Assembly (NCBI GenBank): GCA_013398275.1 | Contig: VZSE01005952.1 | Coordinates: forward strand, 186,001 to 250,000 | Origin: Promerops cafer | Lineage: Eukaryota; Chordata; Aves; Passeriformes; Nectariniidae | Direction of reading: 5' to 3' | Length of the DNA: 64,000 bases | Part shown: one piece after another, positions 26,240 through 38,619 of the stretch | Position numbering within the stretch: position 1 is the first letter of the stretch | Layout: every line of letters begins with the position of its first letter | Notes under the pieces: model-generated | Seen by the model: the letters and a program-made list of their open reading frames with translations, nothing else | What the model was told of the DNA's origin: nothing | The model's database searches: none | Position numbers and translations under genes: made by a program

Positions 26240-29200
26240 ATTGGTGGAAAATACTTCTCAAGAAATCTGTCAGGATATTTTCCTAGTGCCAAATTTGAAT
26301 TAAGGACTCATTCAAAAAGAAATGGAGTGATTAAGTAAAATAATTTGTTTAAAAGCAGAGGGGTAAAACTAACATCTCTACTTCCTATCAATGAATAACA
26401 GAATTCCTTTATTAGTAAAAGAGAGACAGGAAACTTTTAAAAATCTCTATAAACTAAATAGCAGCAGCAACCTGAAGCAGTCTAGACAATAATGACCCAC
26501 AGGTCAACAAATGATAAGTATTTTAAGCAGTGATGTTTGTTAAATTCAAAACATTTGAATTTTAATTTACTTCTAAGTAAAAATGGTAGTAGATACATAT
26601 CCTTCCATGTCACATAAGTAGCAAAGATATCTTACTTTTATTCAAAGAGGGGATCCACATGCTCAGGTCTCAGCCATCCTCTGCCTGAAAAGGTCAGAAG
26701 CAGTATATCAGGATGTGAAGAGTCAGAGTTGACAAAAAATTTGGATTCAAGACCAGAAACTTTGCATTATTTCATGTTTGACAATCTCCTGCAGCAAAAC
26801 CTACCTGTGCCAAATTGAACAAAATAATCTTGACGTTGCAGAAAGCCCTTACCTGTGGGAGTCATTGTAGGAAAACACAATTTCCAGTAATGTGATATTG
26901 CTCATGCAAGCTGAGACACAAATATCAAAACTGCTTCTCCAAATAACATACAATGGGGACTTCAAGGTTTGTAGGCTTTTTGCTGAAATCTTGTTATGAT
27001 TATTATCACATCCAAGCTGGCAGACTAACAACAACAGAGCACAAACAACAATATCATGCCATGTGAGCTGTGAGTAAATGACAAACTAATATAGCATTTT
27101 CCCTTAAAATAGATCTCTGTAGTCTGTTCTCTGCTGTACAAACAAAAACAGGACGAAATTAGGCAAACAAGTAACTCTACCATTTGTCATGAGTGACAGG
27201 AGTAAGGGTGTGTTTCAAATTTCTGGTGTCCTGGGGAATGCTTAAACAAATGTGTTAAATGCCTGCTTATTCTTAATACTTACCCAAAGTGATTCTAAGG
27301 TTAAATCAACCTATGGCAAATCTAGACAAAAAAAAAAATCTTAAGCATACACTTGTTGAAGTGAATTAAGAGCAACACATTTTGCTCATGTTTCCTTAAC
27401 CCTTTCAAAAATACCATCCTCACTATGCTTTATTTTTGTTGTAGCTCTTAGTGGACCAACAGACGTTCAGTTCTTAGAACACACATCTATGAAAACACTC
27501 CAGATGTTTACTGAGATTTTGTCTTGCCAGCTGCAAGAGTGCTCCACATTCCTGTGAGTACACTCAGTGGGACTAATTCCACATTGAACTGGAAGAAATG
27601 CAGATCCAGCAGGAAGAAATGCACTAAAATATACTGAGACATCCTGTTTTATACCACCGCAATAAAGAGGAGTAATCAGCACAATAATTTGGAACAAAGA
27701 ATGCCTAACTCACTGTAATTAGGATGAAATTCACACTTTCAAGGAGATGACATAGTAGGAACATGTAAACAGGACAGAGGAAGCACCCACCAGTTCGTGT
27801 GCCTGGCAATGAGAAGAACTGGTCCTAGGAATTCCAGACACATAGTATGACATATGGACCCTTGTAGGCTAAGGAGGGATTCTACTTCCAAGAGGTCTTA
27901 ACATTCATTAAAAACCTCTGTCTTCTTATTTCTTATATAGTTTATTATTGTAAGTTCTTAGTGGATATGATGTGTCAGAGAGCAGGAGATAATCAGGAAA
28001 AATACTTTCATTTTCAGATTCTACAGGAGACAGTCTAGCATGCACTGATAATGATTGTCTGACACACCAAAACAGGAGGAAATAGATTGATTCTCCTGCT
28101 TGCCTCAGGCCATTTCACCTGGTCAGGATTATCACATTTAACACCTTGTCACAGGACAGGGCTGGCACCCATTGGTTACTCAGTCACAACTAAACCCCTC
28201 ATATACTCAGCAAAAACATGGAAGTGAAGTGTAAAACACAATTTTAATTATTAGTGTTTCAATTCATGAGGAGGTAAGTAAAAAGCCTTTTACAAAAACA
28301 CATTCACGGATGTTGAAGTGTTGATACAGCTGGGAGATTTTTTTTCCCTCAACAAACTAAGCATACTTGTAATAAAGTGACAGCTGGAAGCTACAAAAAT
28401 AGTCAAATTCCAAGGTATGAAAATAGCGACACATGAAACAATGGGAAAGTCTCCAAAGTTGAATGATTTTTCAAAGAAAAAAAGGAAAGTCATTAAGATA
28501 GAATTAAAATCAGTGGAAAAAGAATAGCTTGAATAAAACAGATTTAATCATAAGGTTGATTGAGGTGACTGTGAGAGTTGATAACGGTTGGCAATAAGAT
28601 TTATAAGTAAATTAGGTATAATAAAAAGGTGTTAATTTTTAATGAGATGAGCTCTCATTAGAGACAAAAAAGAAATCTAGACTTTTAAAGTTTTACATTT
28701 CATTTATGATGGTATCAGAATTTGGTCTGAACCCATGACACTTTTACAAGGCTTTTTTGTGATTTCAAGGAGGTCTGCTAGCTGTGTAAGTTTGTAAAGC
28801 AGTCATTCCTTATTGGTTTCTGCTTATCACTGATGGCTTCACAAATATAATTTTATTCCCTAAAGATCAGGCAGATATTTATTTCCATATACTTGGACCA
28901 TAAATTGTTTCTCAGCTGTACAGCACTGCAGTTCTATTGCTGATCCAGAAGCACAAAGGAAAGGCAGCATTTTTTAAAGAAAACAGTGAGGAAAAAGGAA
29001 GCCAATGCCCACAGCTCCATGCCTGAAGGACACCTATTTCAGGAGGAGATTCATTGCTGGGAGATGCAAATCTCCATAGGCACCTTCCTTTTACCTTGTC
29101 AGTGCTCTGAGGTTGTGAGAGGGCTGGAAATTAATCCATAATCTTGATGGCACTGATTCTGTAGGACAGGAGAGCATCCTGTCACAGACACTGTTTTGCA

Positions 29201-32200
29201 GGACACTGAATAAATGCTGCATGATCTCTCACAGAGCTAGAAGCTGCCATTTCAAATATTAAAACTTAGCAGCAGTGCCAGGGGCACAGCCAGTGCTCAG
29301 ACCTGCCAGAAGAGTTTATCAATCTCTGCTGCAGACATGAAGAAGTTGCTACTGCTGAAGAAGTTAATACTGAGCTGACCTCCAGTACTCAACACTAAGC
29401 TCATCCTGTTCCCAACCTGCCTTTTTAAATATCATATTTCAGCTCTTAATGTACACAGAAGCAGAAGTTATCAGATAGACCAGTACTCACAGCAGTGCTG
29501 AACACTTCATGCCTTTAGAATCCATTTGGACAACTCCATTTGTCCTCACTTGGGACAGAGAAGAGCTTGAAAGATCTTTCTTCCCATATTTCTGTAGCAA
29601 AGAATACTGCAGGATGGGGGAAAAGCCAACAACCCCAAACCATTACATGAACATTCTGAAGAGAGACAAAAATGGGATTTACAGAGTAAGCAATTAATGT
29701 ACATACTAAATCTGATAGAAAAATAAGACTTATTAATTAGCTTAAGCCTATTCCTACAGCATCTGTAGTAGTTATGGATATGGCTTTGAAGTCATAGTGC
29801 ACTAATGAGAATATCAATAGATCTCAGCACATTGCATCATAGTATGTATCCACTTCATTCTGCCACAGAATAAAATATTTTGCCAGACAGCACCAAAATC
29901 CTGATAAACTCTATAGATCTGTGTTGTGAAAACACTTGATTACTCTTGGTCAGAAACAGTCTTCACCACTTAAGCCAGATTTAAACCCCAGCTTTGCTGA
30001 TTCTCTTTTACTGTGTTCTATTCTTACCACGTGCATCAGCTATTTTCTCACACGACCATTCAATGCAGTTTCATTACCTGTGACAGGGCAAATATCAGTG
30101 CCTGTATTCTGGTGCCAAACAAAAGACTTTCCTCAAAAAAAGAATTATTAATGACACATTAGCCTAAAATGTTAGCACGGTTGTTTTATAGGATTAGCCA
30201 GTGTTAGTATTAGGGATCTTACATCCAGGGCTACTAAAACAGTACATCAGCTCAAACTCTGTGCAAATGTGTGTGCAGGCTGAAGATCCTGTGCAGGTAC
30301 CCACCCAGGCCCATTTCACATGCAGGCCCTGCTGGTTCCCTGAGCACGAGGCCAGCTGGGTGCCACGGAACCACTGCTCACAACCAGAAATACAGAGATA
30401 GAAGTGGGTATAGTTAAACCCCTCAGCCTTGCAGTATGCCTGTTTTGCTTGAGCACATCACTAGCCACAGGTATATCACATCACCCAGTAGCCTCTCCTT
30501 TGGGGAGGAAATACAGAATTATAACCTTCCACAAACAGCACATGATGAAGAGTTAATAGAGTTTGAGTTAAATTTTTTTCCGTATTTATCAATAAGTCAA
30601 GCACAAGGCTGAATAAGAAAATTATATTCTCAAAATCATCCAAAGAACAATAAACACAGTTTGGAGATGTAAAATCCAGGCTAGAAAAGAAGTCATGGGA
30701 TAATTTCATTTTCTGAATACAATTTGAGAGGGTAAATTTGGGATTTTAGAACTAAGCCAACTGACTGTCATTCTGCATGAAGCTCTATGAAGAGAACAAA
30801 CACTGCACAGTGAAGGTGACCTTTATTACAGCCCCCCAAAGTTTCATCCCACAAGAGAACCTGATCACAGAGCAAAATCTTAGTAATGCAAAGTATGGCT
30901 GCTCTATTTTCCCTTTTCTTCTATAGTAAATACTATTGACTTCCATATATTCATCTTATTGATTTTTTTAATGATATGCACAGAAAAAAGTGATTCCCAA
31001 ATGTTCACTCTGTCACTGTGACTAATCATTTTCTCTCTTGTCTAGATTTTACACCTTGAGGAAACCATTGCATCAATGATATTTTCCATTAAAGTGCCCT
31101 GCAGATGTCAACAGATAAGCATTAACAGCCAGGTAAACCTTATAAAGAGCAGGATGCTGTTTAAATACTAAATAAAACCAATAATCAATAAAGAAACTAG
31201 AGGCAGAGTATAAATTTACCTATTTTAAATAATTACCTTCAGCCATATAAAATGCAGTGCTGACTTATTAGTTTATTTTTCTCTTAAGTTCTTGAGTGAA
31301 AACTCTTTGTCTTCCTTCTTATTGCTTCCTTCTAATAGGTTGTTTTAATGTTCATAAAAATGTAGCTGTAACACTAAATTCACTAAGAAATATTGCAGAC
31401 TTTCACAATATGAACAAATGTGGCTTTTTTGGACACTATTTACTAAAAAGCCACCTGAAGTGAAATTTGAAGCATGGCTGTCTAAAAGACAGCTTGTTTA
31501 CAGGTTATTGGGATGTTCTCAGTTTTATCTAGGATACTGAAAGGAATGGTCAAAGTGATTGCTGAGTTCTTTATGGTTATCTCACAATGTTGTCAGAAGA
31601 TGGAGATGGGACAACAAAGTATCTGTGTTTAAAAAAAAAAAAAAAGAGATAAAGTAAAAATTACAGGCTAGACAGTTACCTTCAGTTCCCCCAAATTTGT
31701 TCAATAACTTACCCACCTGGAAGGCAATACAGGAAGCACTGCAGACTGTATAGCTATACCAGCACCAAATTTTCTTTTTCAACTGTCTGGAGGATCTTCT
31801 ATATTTAAGAGATGGGAAATAAACCCTTTTACATCCTGATTTTAAGAAAACCAAGGTAGCATCTCACTTGACATTCTCATCAGCACTTGACGAGCACACT
31901 GGCCAAGTAAAAAGGAAAAAAAAAGGGGTGCAACACCTGTCTGAAAAACCATAGCCCAAACCTAGTTTTTCATCATTTGTTACCAAAAGCAAAGGAGTCT
32001 TCCCAGGAAGAAACCTTCCTGGGTTTGGATCCATCCAGAATTTTCACTAAGACTGCTAATGATGTAGCTAATGAGTGTGTATTTTCCAGAGCTGAGGATG
32101 GCATGAGGTTGAGGACTGCAAGTATGTGGTTGAATTCCAAATTACCTTTTCAAACTGAGGGTTTGAATAAATTGAAGTAACAGATTAGGATAAGTAAAAT

Positions 32201-32225
32201 TTGATACATGAGTAGGAACATCAGC
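26240..32225. other. Long non-coding AT-rich stretch
   Basis: I find no coding signal, LINE relic or LTR. Open frames stay below 91 codons. Homopolymers include A11 at 27,328-27,338 and A15 at 31,631-31,645. Confidence 0.6.
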
Positions 32226-32230
32226 TGCAC

Positions 32231-32264
32231 AAAAAACAAACAAACAAGCAAACAAGCAAACAAG
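32231..32264 (+). repeat. AAAC/AAGC tetranucleotide microsatellite
   Basis: An A6 start is followed by CAAA units and then alternating CAAG and CAAA units, ending before CCCC. The array is short and imperfect. Confidence 0.9.
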
Positions 32265-32269
32265 CCCCA

Positions 32270-34300
32270 TCAATGCATAGGAGTTCTTTAAGTGTCTGTA
32301 AGGGGAAATAATCATCGGTAAAGGTGAGCACTCACTTCCAAAACTTATCCTACTTTCAAGACATGATAACTAGACATATGCTGAAATCTAGTAGATGGGT
32401 AAGGAGTACTGCATGTAAAGAAAAAAATAGAGGAAAAAGCCCTTTAATATTTTCATAAGTGGTAACTTGATAACTTCTGGATTAAATTATTCACAACTCT
32501 CTCATAAAAAAAGAAATTAAGTCATTCTTCTGTTCATTGTCAACAGTCTTTCACTGCCAAATTAAAAGCTTGTTCATATAGGAGTTACTTTGATTTCCTG
32601 TGGCATCCAAATTGCAATGAGAAACATTCATCAGACTTCAAAGATAAAATTACAAATGCATATAAAATACAGAAAAAAAAGTATCTCAACACAGAGATGC
32701 GTTACTAACTACCACTTATTGAGGGAACGTGTATATTTTCCAGCAGAATGCTGACAGAACTCAAAGAACAGCAATCATATTCATTCCAGAAATAACCACT
32801 AAAGAAAAAAGAGAAAAGAGGCATTAAAATAATCAGAATATTGTATTTACTGTGCAGAATTTTCACCAGCTGTGGCAAGGATATCACCCCTGTGACCCTG
32901 CTGGGTAAGTGGTATGTTATGCTTCGCACGCACCAATTATAAGAAACACCTTCATCAGAGATATTAAGAAACTAACTCTTTAACGCAAATGATCACAAGA
33001 AAGTAATCAACTTTATTCTCAAAAGTCTTTAAATTTTAGCTTTTTTTGCAGAGCTGCTTTAAGTACAGCACATAACTGGACTGGCCCACGTGGAGTTCGT
33101 GAGAGTACTGTGACTTTAGTACTCCTATAGCTCTCATTTTTTCAACCTCCGTCAATTTATCACTAACGAAGCACAGCCTCTGACCAAAGTCAACTCCAGG
33201 ACTAGAAGGGGCTGAAATGTGGAGGTTCATGCCAACATTTTCAGCATATTTTCTCTAGCACACAAACAGAGGAGCAAATCTGCAGCTCCTTTCCAGTCAC
33301 GGGTGATCCATTCCATGATGGTTTCAGCCACTGCATTTCTCATCAGGACCACCACGCAGCAGGGTAAGTGCTCATGTCCCCTGAACAAGGGCACAAAAAG
33401 CCATTTGTGTCCTGCACATGAAACTTAGTTTGGAAAAGAAGGGCCACCAGAGAAAAAGGTGTTGAAATAAAAAAAGTTGTCTGCTGTTTCTTCATTTTAT
33501 TGAAGTTGTAAAATATTTAACATTATTCACCTGATTTTAGGCAATACGACTGATCTGTAGTCAACAGGAGAAGCAAAAGTTTTCAGTAGAGCTCTGTCCT
33601 TTAGTCTTCAAAACCCATTATATTTCACTCTATGAGAAACTGGTGAATAGTCCATGAATTATGAATTATTCCATGATATTTGTTATTTCATACTTTTGAT
33701 TCCTACAGTTTTTAGTCTCTTATAATTGACCTAAGTGTCAAACCCTACATACAGACCTTGTGGGCTTATCTTGGAAGTCTAAAGAAATATTTTCAGAGCA
33801 GCTACTCTATATATGAGAAAAAGGATGAGAGTGAAAAGGTACCTGTGAGAAAAGATAAAACACAAAATCAGTGTATAGTCAATTAATGCACGTGAGAAAA
33901 CAAAACCAAACCTGGAAAAATGACAAATAACTCAGGCAATGGACACACAGGATATTAAGAACAAAAGGCTAAATGTCAGCTTTACTGAAGTAATTTAGAG
34001 TTTTGTCATACACCTTATGGTTTCTAAGGTTATTTGAAAGCCCAGTTAAACTCAAAAGCTCACTTTTGCTTCTCTCTCAATTTAAATCCCTTTCCTGGGG
34101 AGCTACTGGTTTTAAGGAAGACCTGGTCCCTAACTGGGTTCTCACATGGAGATTTAACTGCAAATCACTTCTTAATGTGGTTCCACTGCAAATATAGCTA
34201 TTTACTATGAATATTCTATCACACTTTAATGAGTCAAATGGGTCACGTATTTATGTTTGTGCTCTCAGATCTAATTGAACTAAATAGCATAAGTAATATT
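32270..34300. other. Non-coding DNA, no gene recognised
   Basis: All open frames are 75 codons or shorter and none has a recognised motif. No repeat family is seen. Confidence 0.6.
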
Positions 34301-34334
34301 AATAATTATAATTATAATTGTAATTATAATTATA
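34301..34334. repeat. AATTAT repeat, self-complementary
   Basis: About five imperfect AATTAT/ATAATT units lie in a row. The unit is part of its own reverse complement, so the tract can fold on itself. Confidence 0.85.
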
Positions 34335-34339
34335 CAAAT

Positions 34340-36180
34340 GTCATTATAGATATTTAAGGCTGGTATAATCATTAATCATTTAATCCAGCTTTGCTGTGCA
34401 CAGTCTCAAGACCACATTGAGGGTAGATGTCTAAACTAATGCATCTCTGGCTTCTTTCTAAAGACAGAAACCTAACAGCAATTGAAACCTCTCATGAAAG
34501 GTGTTTTGGTTCAGGAGAAACAGTCATACACTGGGAAAAAATCCCACTCAGGTTTGATGGTAGGGTTGTCACAGAAAGGTCTGGGAACACCATTCTTGTC
34601 GTTAATTGTCAGGATTTTTAGATTATCCACAGTCCACAAATAATTGATATTTCTTCAAATTATTTTCCTGGGGTTATTACCTTATGAACTACACCATGCT
34701 TAAGTTTATAAATGAGAATTTGTCACCAGAAACTGAGAAACTAAGGACAAAATGTAATCTCTTCCTGAGCTATGTGGGGCTTAGAAGGGACCTTTTACTC
34801 CTGCTTAGAAAGCTTAAAGAAACCATTTTTACAGGTCCTGTAAGGTTTTTTTTTATTTAGCTCAATGTAGTATTCCTGTGATTTTAATTGGTTTGTTAAC
34901 ATGTGTTCACTCATTAACTGGTTCACCAAGGTTAACTAAAGACTAATGTCTTATTTAAAAATATTCTGTCATTACCCTGCACCCACGTATTTCAGCTCAA
35001 AAGCAACAGAAGGTGTTTGGCTTCCTGCAGTGTTATTTAAAGACTTATAGAAATAGACATAATTTTAACCTACGTCTTTATTCACTATTTTAATGTGGGC
35101 TTGCAGCCTTTCTTTTAGAATGTATTGCAATTAAATAACTCATCCACGTAAAATAAAGATTATTACCAGACTTATTTAGATGTAACAAATCTGACCTTTT
35201 CTTGTTTTCATTTTGAAAACAATAACATGAAAAATTTTTCATCTTAGTTTAAAAAGAAAAAAATCTAGTCCACATATCTGTATATCTAAAAATCCTTATC
35301 TCACAAGAAAAATGTCAGTCAAAAATCATAGAGGAATAGGGTCGCCATTAAGCTTATTTTGTTAACTCACTTTTCCACTATTTTCGACATTTTAATATTA
35401 CTTTTTCCTTTCCCTTTTTTTTGTTTTAATTTTGTAATGTTGAATTAGAACACCCAGTCTAACACGGTGCTTGTAACCATAGAAAAAACGACAATTTTCT
35501 AATGGTCTTTTCTCCTTTAATTACTACATAGATAATTACAGTTCTAGATTTAGATCTCTGCATGTAATAATTTTTCATTCCAGTCCCAGTAACAATGAGT
35601 AATAGAAATTCATAAAGATTAGAATATACAGACTCTCACAGATAATGAATCAATTTCCAATTTATGGTTTACCTTGACATAGGCAAACCAAAGGGCAAGA
35701 GACATTTACAGCAAAACAATTAACAATGCTACATCAATAATAAAAATTATTTTCTGTGTTATAAACAATCTGAATCAGGGAACAATTACACCAAATGTTT
35801 TTGTAAGTATTCTGCTAAGGGAATTAAGAAAAGGTTGTGGAAGGCAGGACACTAAGGTTCATAGCTGCACAAAATACCCTCTGGTAGACACTACAAACAG
35901 CAAGTAAAACCACCTGAAAACACAAGGGTGGGACATGCACTGAAAGTAGAGACATGGAGAAACAGTTCATTCGTATCATTTAGGAACTGCACCAGATTGA
36001 CAGGTTTTTTTTAAAAAAAATGCCAAGAGCTCCAGTTTCCTCAACTCCTGCACACAAGGATCAGAACGGGAACTGCTCAGGCTGTGGAGGGATGTGCAGG
36101 AGGTGCTCGGTTCAGCACGCACCAGGCACAATCTCCCTTTCAAAGACATTCTCCTCCCAACACTGCTGCATAATTCCCTG
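34340..36180. other. Non-coding AT-rich DNA
   Basis: No gene or repeat is recognised up to the exon-like segment at 36.2 kb. The stretch 36,020-36,140 is somewhat GC-richer and contains short frames on both strands. Confidence 0.55.
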
Positions 36181-36190
36181 CTGTAAATAC

Positions 36191-36304
36191 CTGGATCTCT
36201 CATTCACAATCTCTTCTAATGTGCAATGAAACACAATAAGACATCTTTTGTGCCCTGGAACGATGTCACGCTGAAATACGTTGAGCGTCCAGGACAACTC
36301 TCTC
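36191..36304 (-). other. Candidate exon (114 nt) on the minus strand
   Basis: On the minus strand a strong pyrimidine tract ending CCCTCCCCAG precedes GAGAGAG at 36,304, and the segment ends TCCAG before GTATTT at 36,190. The frame is open across it (about 38 codons) and continues to a TGA near 36,112. The peptide contains NVFQRDIVPG, and a near copy, NVFEREIVPG, occurs 44 codons further on, outside the proposed exon. I do not recognise the family. A chance open frame between good splice-like signals is a real alternative. Confidence 0.2.
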
Positions 36305-36309
36305 CTGGG

Positions 36310-36985
36310 GAGGGGAGTAGAGGTATTTTTTCTGAAAAAAGATGAATATTCCTTTTTGCTCCACAGTTCATATCTCCTTAGTAAATAGTTTGGGAAACTG
36401 ACTAGCTGAGCGTAAAGGAAAGAGGTTCCACGTGTTTCTAAAGCTATAACTTAAACTGAAAAGAGCATTTTTCTAAATAAACAAAGGCAGCCATGTGAAA
36501 GTAGGCCATGACTGGTTTATGCATCAAAATGAATGATAATGGTATCACTGTGCAACAGTTTGTCACTGTTTCAGATGCTATATTTTTACTTCATTGCGTT
36601 GGCATACACTTTTACCATGTGAGACAAATGTAAGGATTGTTTCCCTGATGGTCAATACTGCAGACAGACTCCAAAAAGTGCCACTGACATTTTATAGCCA
36701 CAGTGTGGAAAGATGTGATACTGACTCTATATGGAATATGACTGGAAAATGCTTTACTAGTGCCCTTGGATGGAATTCATATCTGAATAGTAACAATTTA
36801 TGCCCAATTTTCATATTATAGAATAATCACATGTACTGCAGGACATCAGTTACTTGCAACTTATGAAATGATCAGGCTTATGAAATCACACAAGGTTGAA
36901 GAGGGGTAGTCTGTCACTGGTTTTGTTAAGAGTGAATATTGTGTTCCAGAAGTAATGAAAATTCAATAATTGCAGTAATTTTTTG
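36310..36985. other. Non-coding DNA
   Basis: Open frames are 75 codons or less with no motif, and no repeat is recognised. Confidence 0.6.
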
Positions 36986-36990
36986 TTAAT

Positions 36991-37048
36991 GGGGTTTTAG
37001 TTAGTCACTTGGTCAGGGGTTTTTTTTAGGGGTTTGATGGGGTTTTTT
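36991..37048 (+). repeat. GGGG-tract cluster in G/T-rich sequence
   Basis: Four GGGG runs lie at 36,991-36,994, 37,016-37,019, 37,029-37,032 and 37,039-37,042, most followed by T runs. The last three are 6-9 nt apart and the first is 21 nt away, so a four-tract G-quadruplex would need one long loop. G/T-rich simple tracts are familiar in songbird DNA. Confidence 0.7.
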
Positions 37049-37059
37049 TAGAATTTCCA

Positions 37060-38460
37060 GTGTCCTGTTAAATCTTCAATCTGTTGAATAAAAGATAAAC
37101 AAACGAGACTCTGAAAGCAGGCTGTGCCTGCTGATTCACTAGGTTTAGAAATCACGGGAAATTGTGTTTATCTCTTACCTATAAGCCATTATTCCTGATG
37201 TCTAAACTATTTGCTGGGAGTACAAGACTAACACGTGTATCTGTCAACAAAATGGGTCACCTCTATACTCCTCTATATTTTCTTTAGTTGAAATCAATAA
37301 AGAAGAAATCAGAAGCATCAGACACTGGAGGGCAGGAATGACGAAGTGCTTAACATTTCTCCCTGATGTCTGTATCACAAGACACATGGCTGCTTCCCAA
37401 CTATTTTATCAGTTGTCACATTTTACCTGTTTGTGCATCCTCTGGCCCTTCTAACTCTTTTGCCTGCTAAGACTTTTTTGTCTTTGTCACAAGGTTATGA
37501 ACAATAATGCTGAAACATATTATTAATTTAATTTTTCATGCTTGGCATAAAATTAATATGCAAAACACACAGCTACAGATTATATCTCCCTCAGTATCAT
37601 ACATACAGGAATCACAGTGCAGGAAAAAAACAAACATGTAAACAATGCAGTGTTAATCCTACTGTAACTAATGTGTATTGTTTTCATTGACACTTATGAG
37701 GGATGGGTTATAATTACATCACTGTAAAAATAACAATTATAAATAATTTATATTTTTCGAATAATTTAAAAGAGATTGCTTTATGACCTAGAATGCCAGC
37801 ATCAGCATCATATCACATAGAGAGGAGTGAAATATAAATCAGTATTAATGCAAAGTAGACACAGAAGCACCAAATCACAAAAACAGTAAAAGAGACAAAT
37901 TCTCACCCTTTCAGAATGCATCTCCTGAGTACACCTTGGCTGCAAGGTCACCAACTCCAGATCTGAAACCTGAAATATTACTCATTGTCAGTGATGTCAC
38001 TACAGATGATTAACCTAGTAACTGATTATGACACCTAGTAAGGCACAGAGCTGGGTTTCAAATTTACTAGGTGACTAAAACAGAATATTTATTGCTGCTC
38101 TTCAAAAATCCAGCAGAATACTGCTCATATTAAGATGTTTTATTAAAATGAGAACAATGGAAGGTGTACAGAGAGCATGTTCTGGCTTACTATCAATTTT
38201 GTCCTGGGTTTTTCCCATAGGAGAAAACCCACATGGAAGTAACAGGACAGTCCTACCAGAGAGGCAAGTTCATATTATATCCAAATTCTATATATCAAGT
38301 ACACATCAAAATATATATTTTGAATTAATACGTATTCAGGATCAAAATCTCATAATTCCAAAACATGGACCTGGATTTCAAACTAGTGCAAATATCAGAG
38401 GGATTGAGATATGTGCATTTTGATTCAGAGTCATCTCAATGGATGCTGAAAACACTCCTA
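37060..38460. other. Non-coding AT-rich DNA
   Basis: No gene is recognised. A 91-codon frame at 38,148-38,423 has no motif and runs up to the CR1 fragment. Confidence 0.55.
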
Positions 38461-38462
38461 GA

Positions 38463-38616
38463 TGGCCTGGAGAGGTTTTGGATGTCCCATCCCTGGCAGT
38501 GCCCCAGGCCAGGTTGGGTGAGGCTCTGCTCAGCCTGGCCTAGGGGAAGGTGTCCCTGACCCTGGCACAGGGATTGCAACCAGACCATTTTAAGGTCCCA
38601 AACCATTCTATGATCC
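38463..38616 (+). mobile_element. CR1 LINE, 5'-truncated 3' end
   Basis: The sequence follows the well-known avian CR1 3' end: GAGAGGTTTTGGATG, TCCCATCCCTGG, CCAGGCCAGGTTGGG, GGAAGGTGTCCCTG, and finally AAGGTCCCAAACCATTCTATGAT, which matches the CR1 terminus ahead of its ATTCTATG-type microsatellite tail. Only the last 150 bp or so is present, as is usual for CR1 insertions truncated at the 5' end. Several substitutions and a short deletion before CCATTCTATG show it is not recent. Plus orientation. Confidence 0.9.
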
Positions 38617-38619
38617 AGT

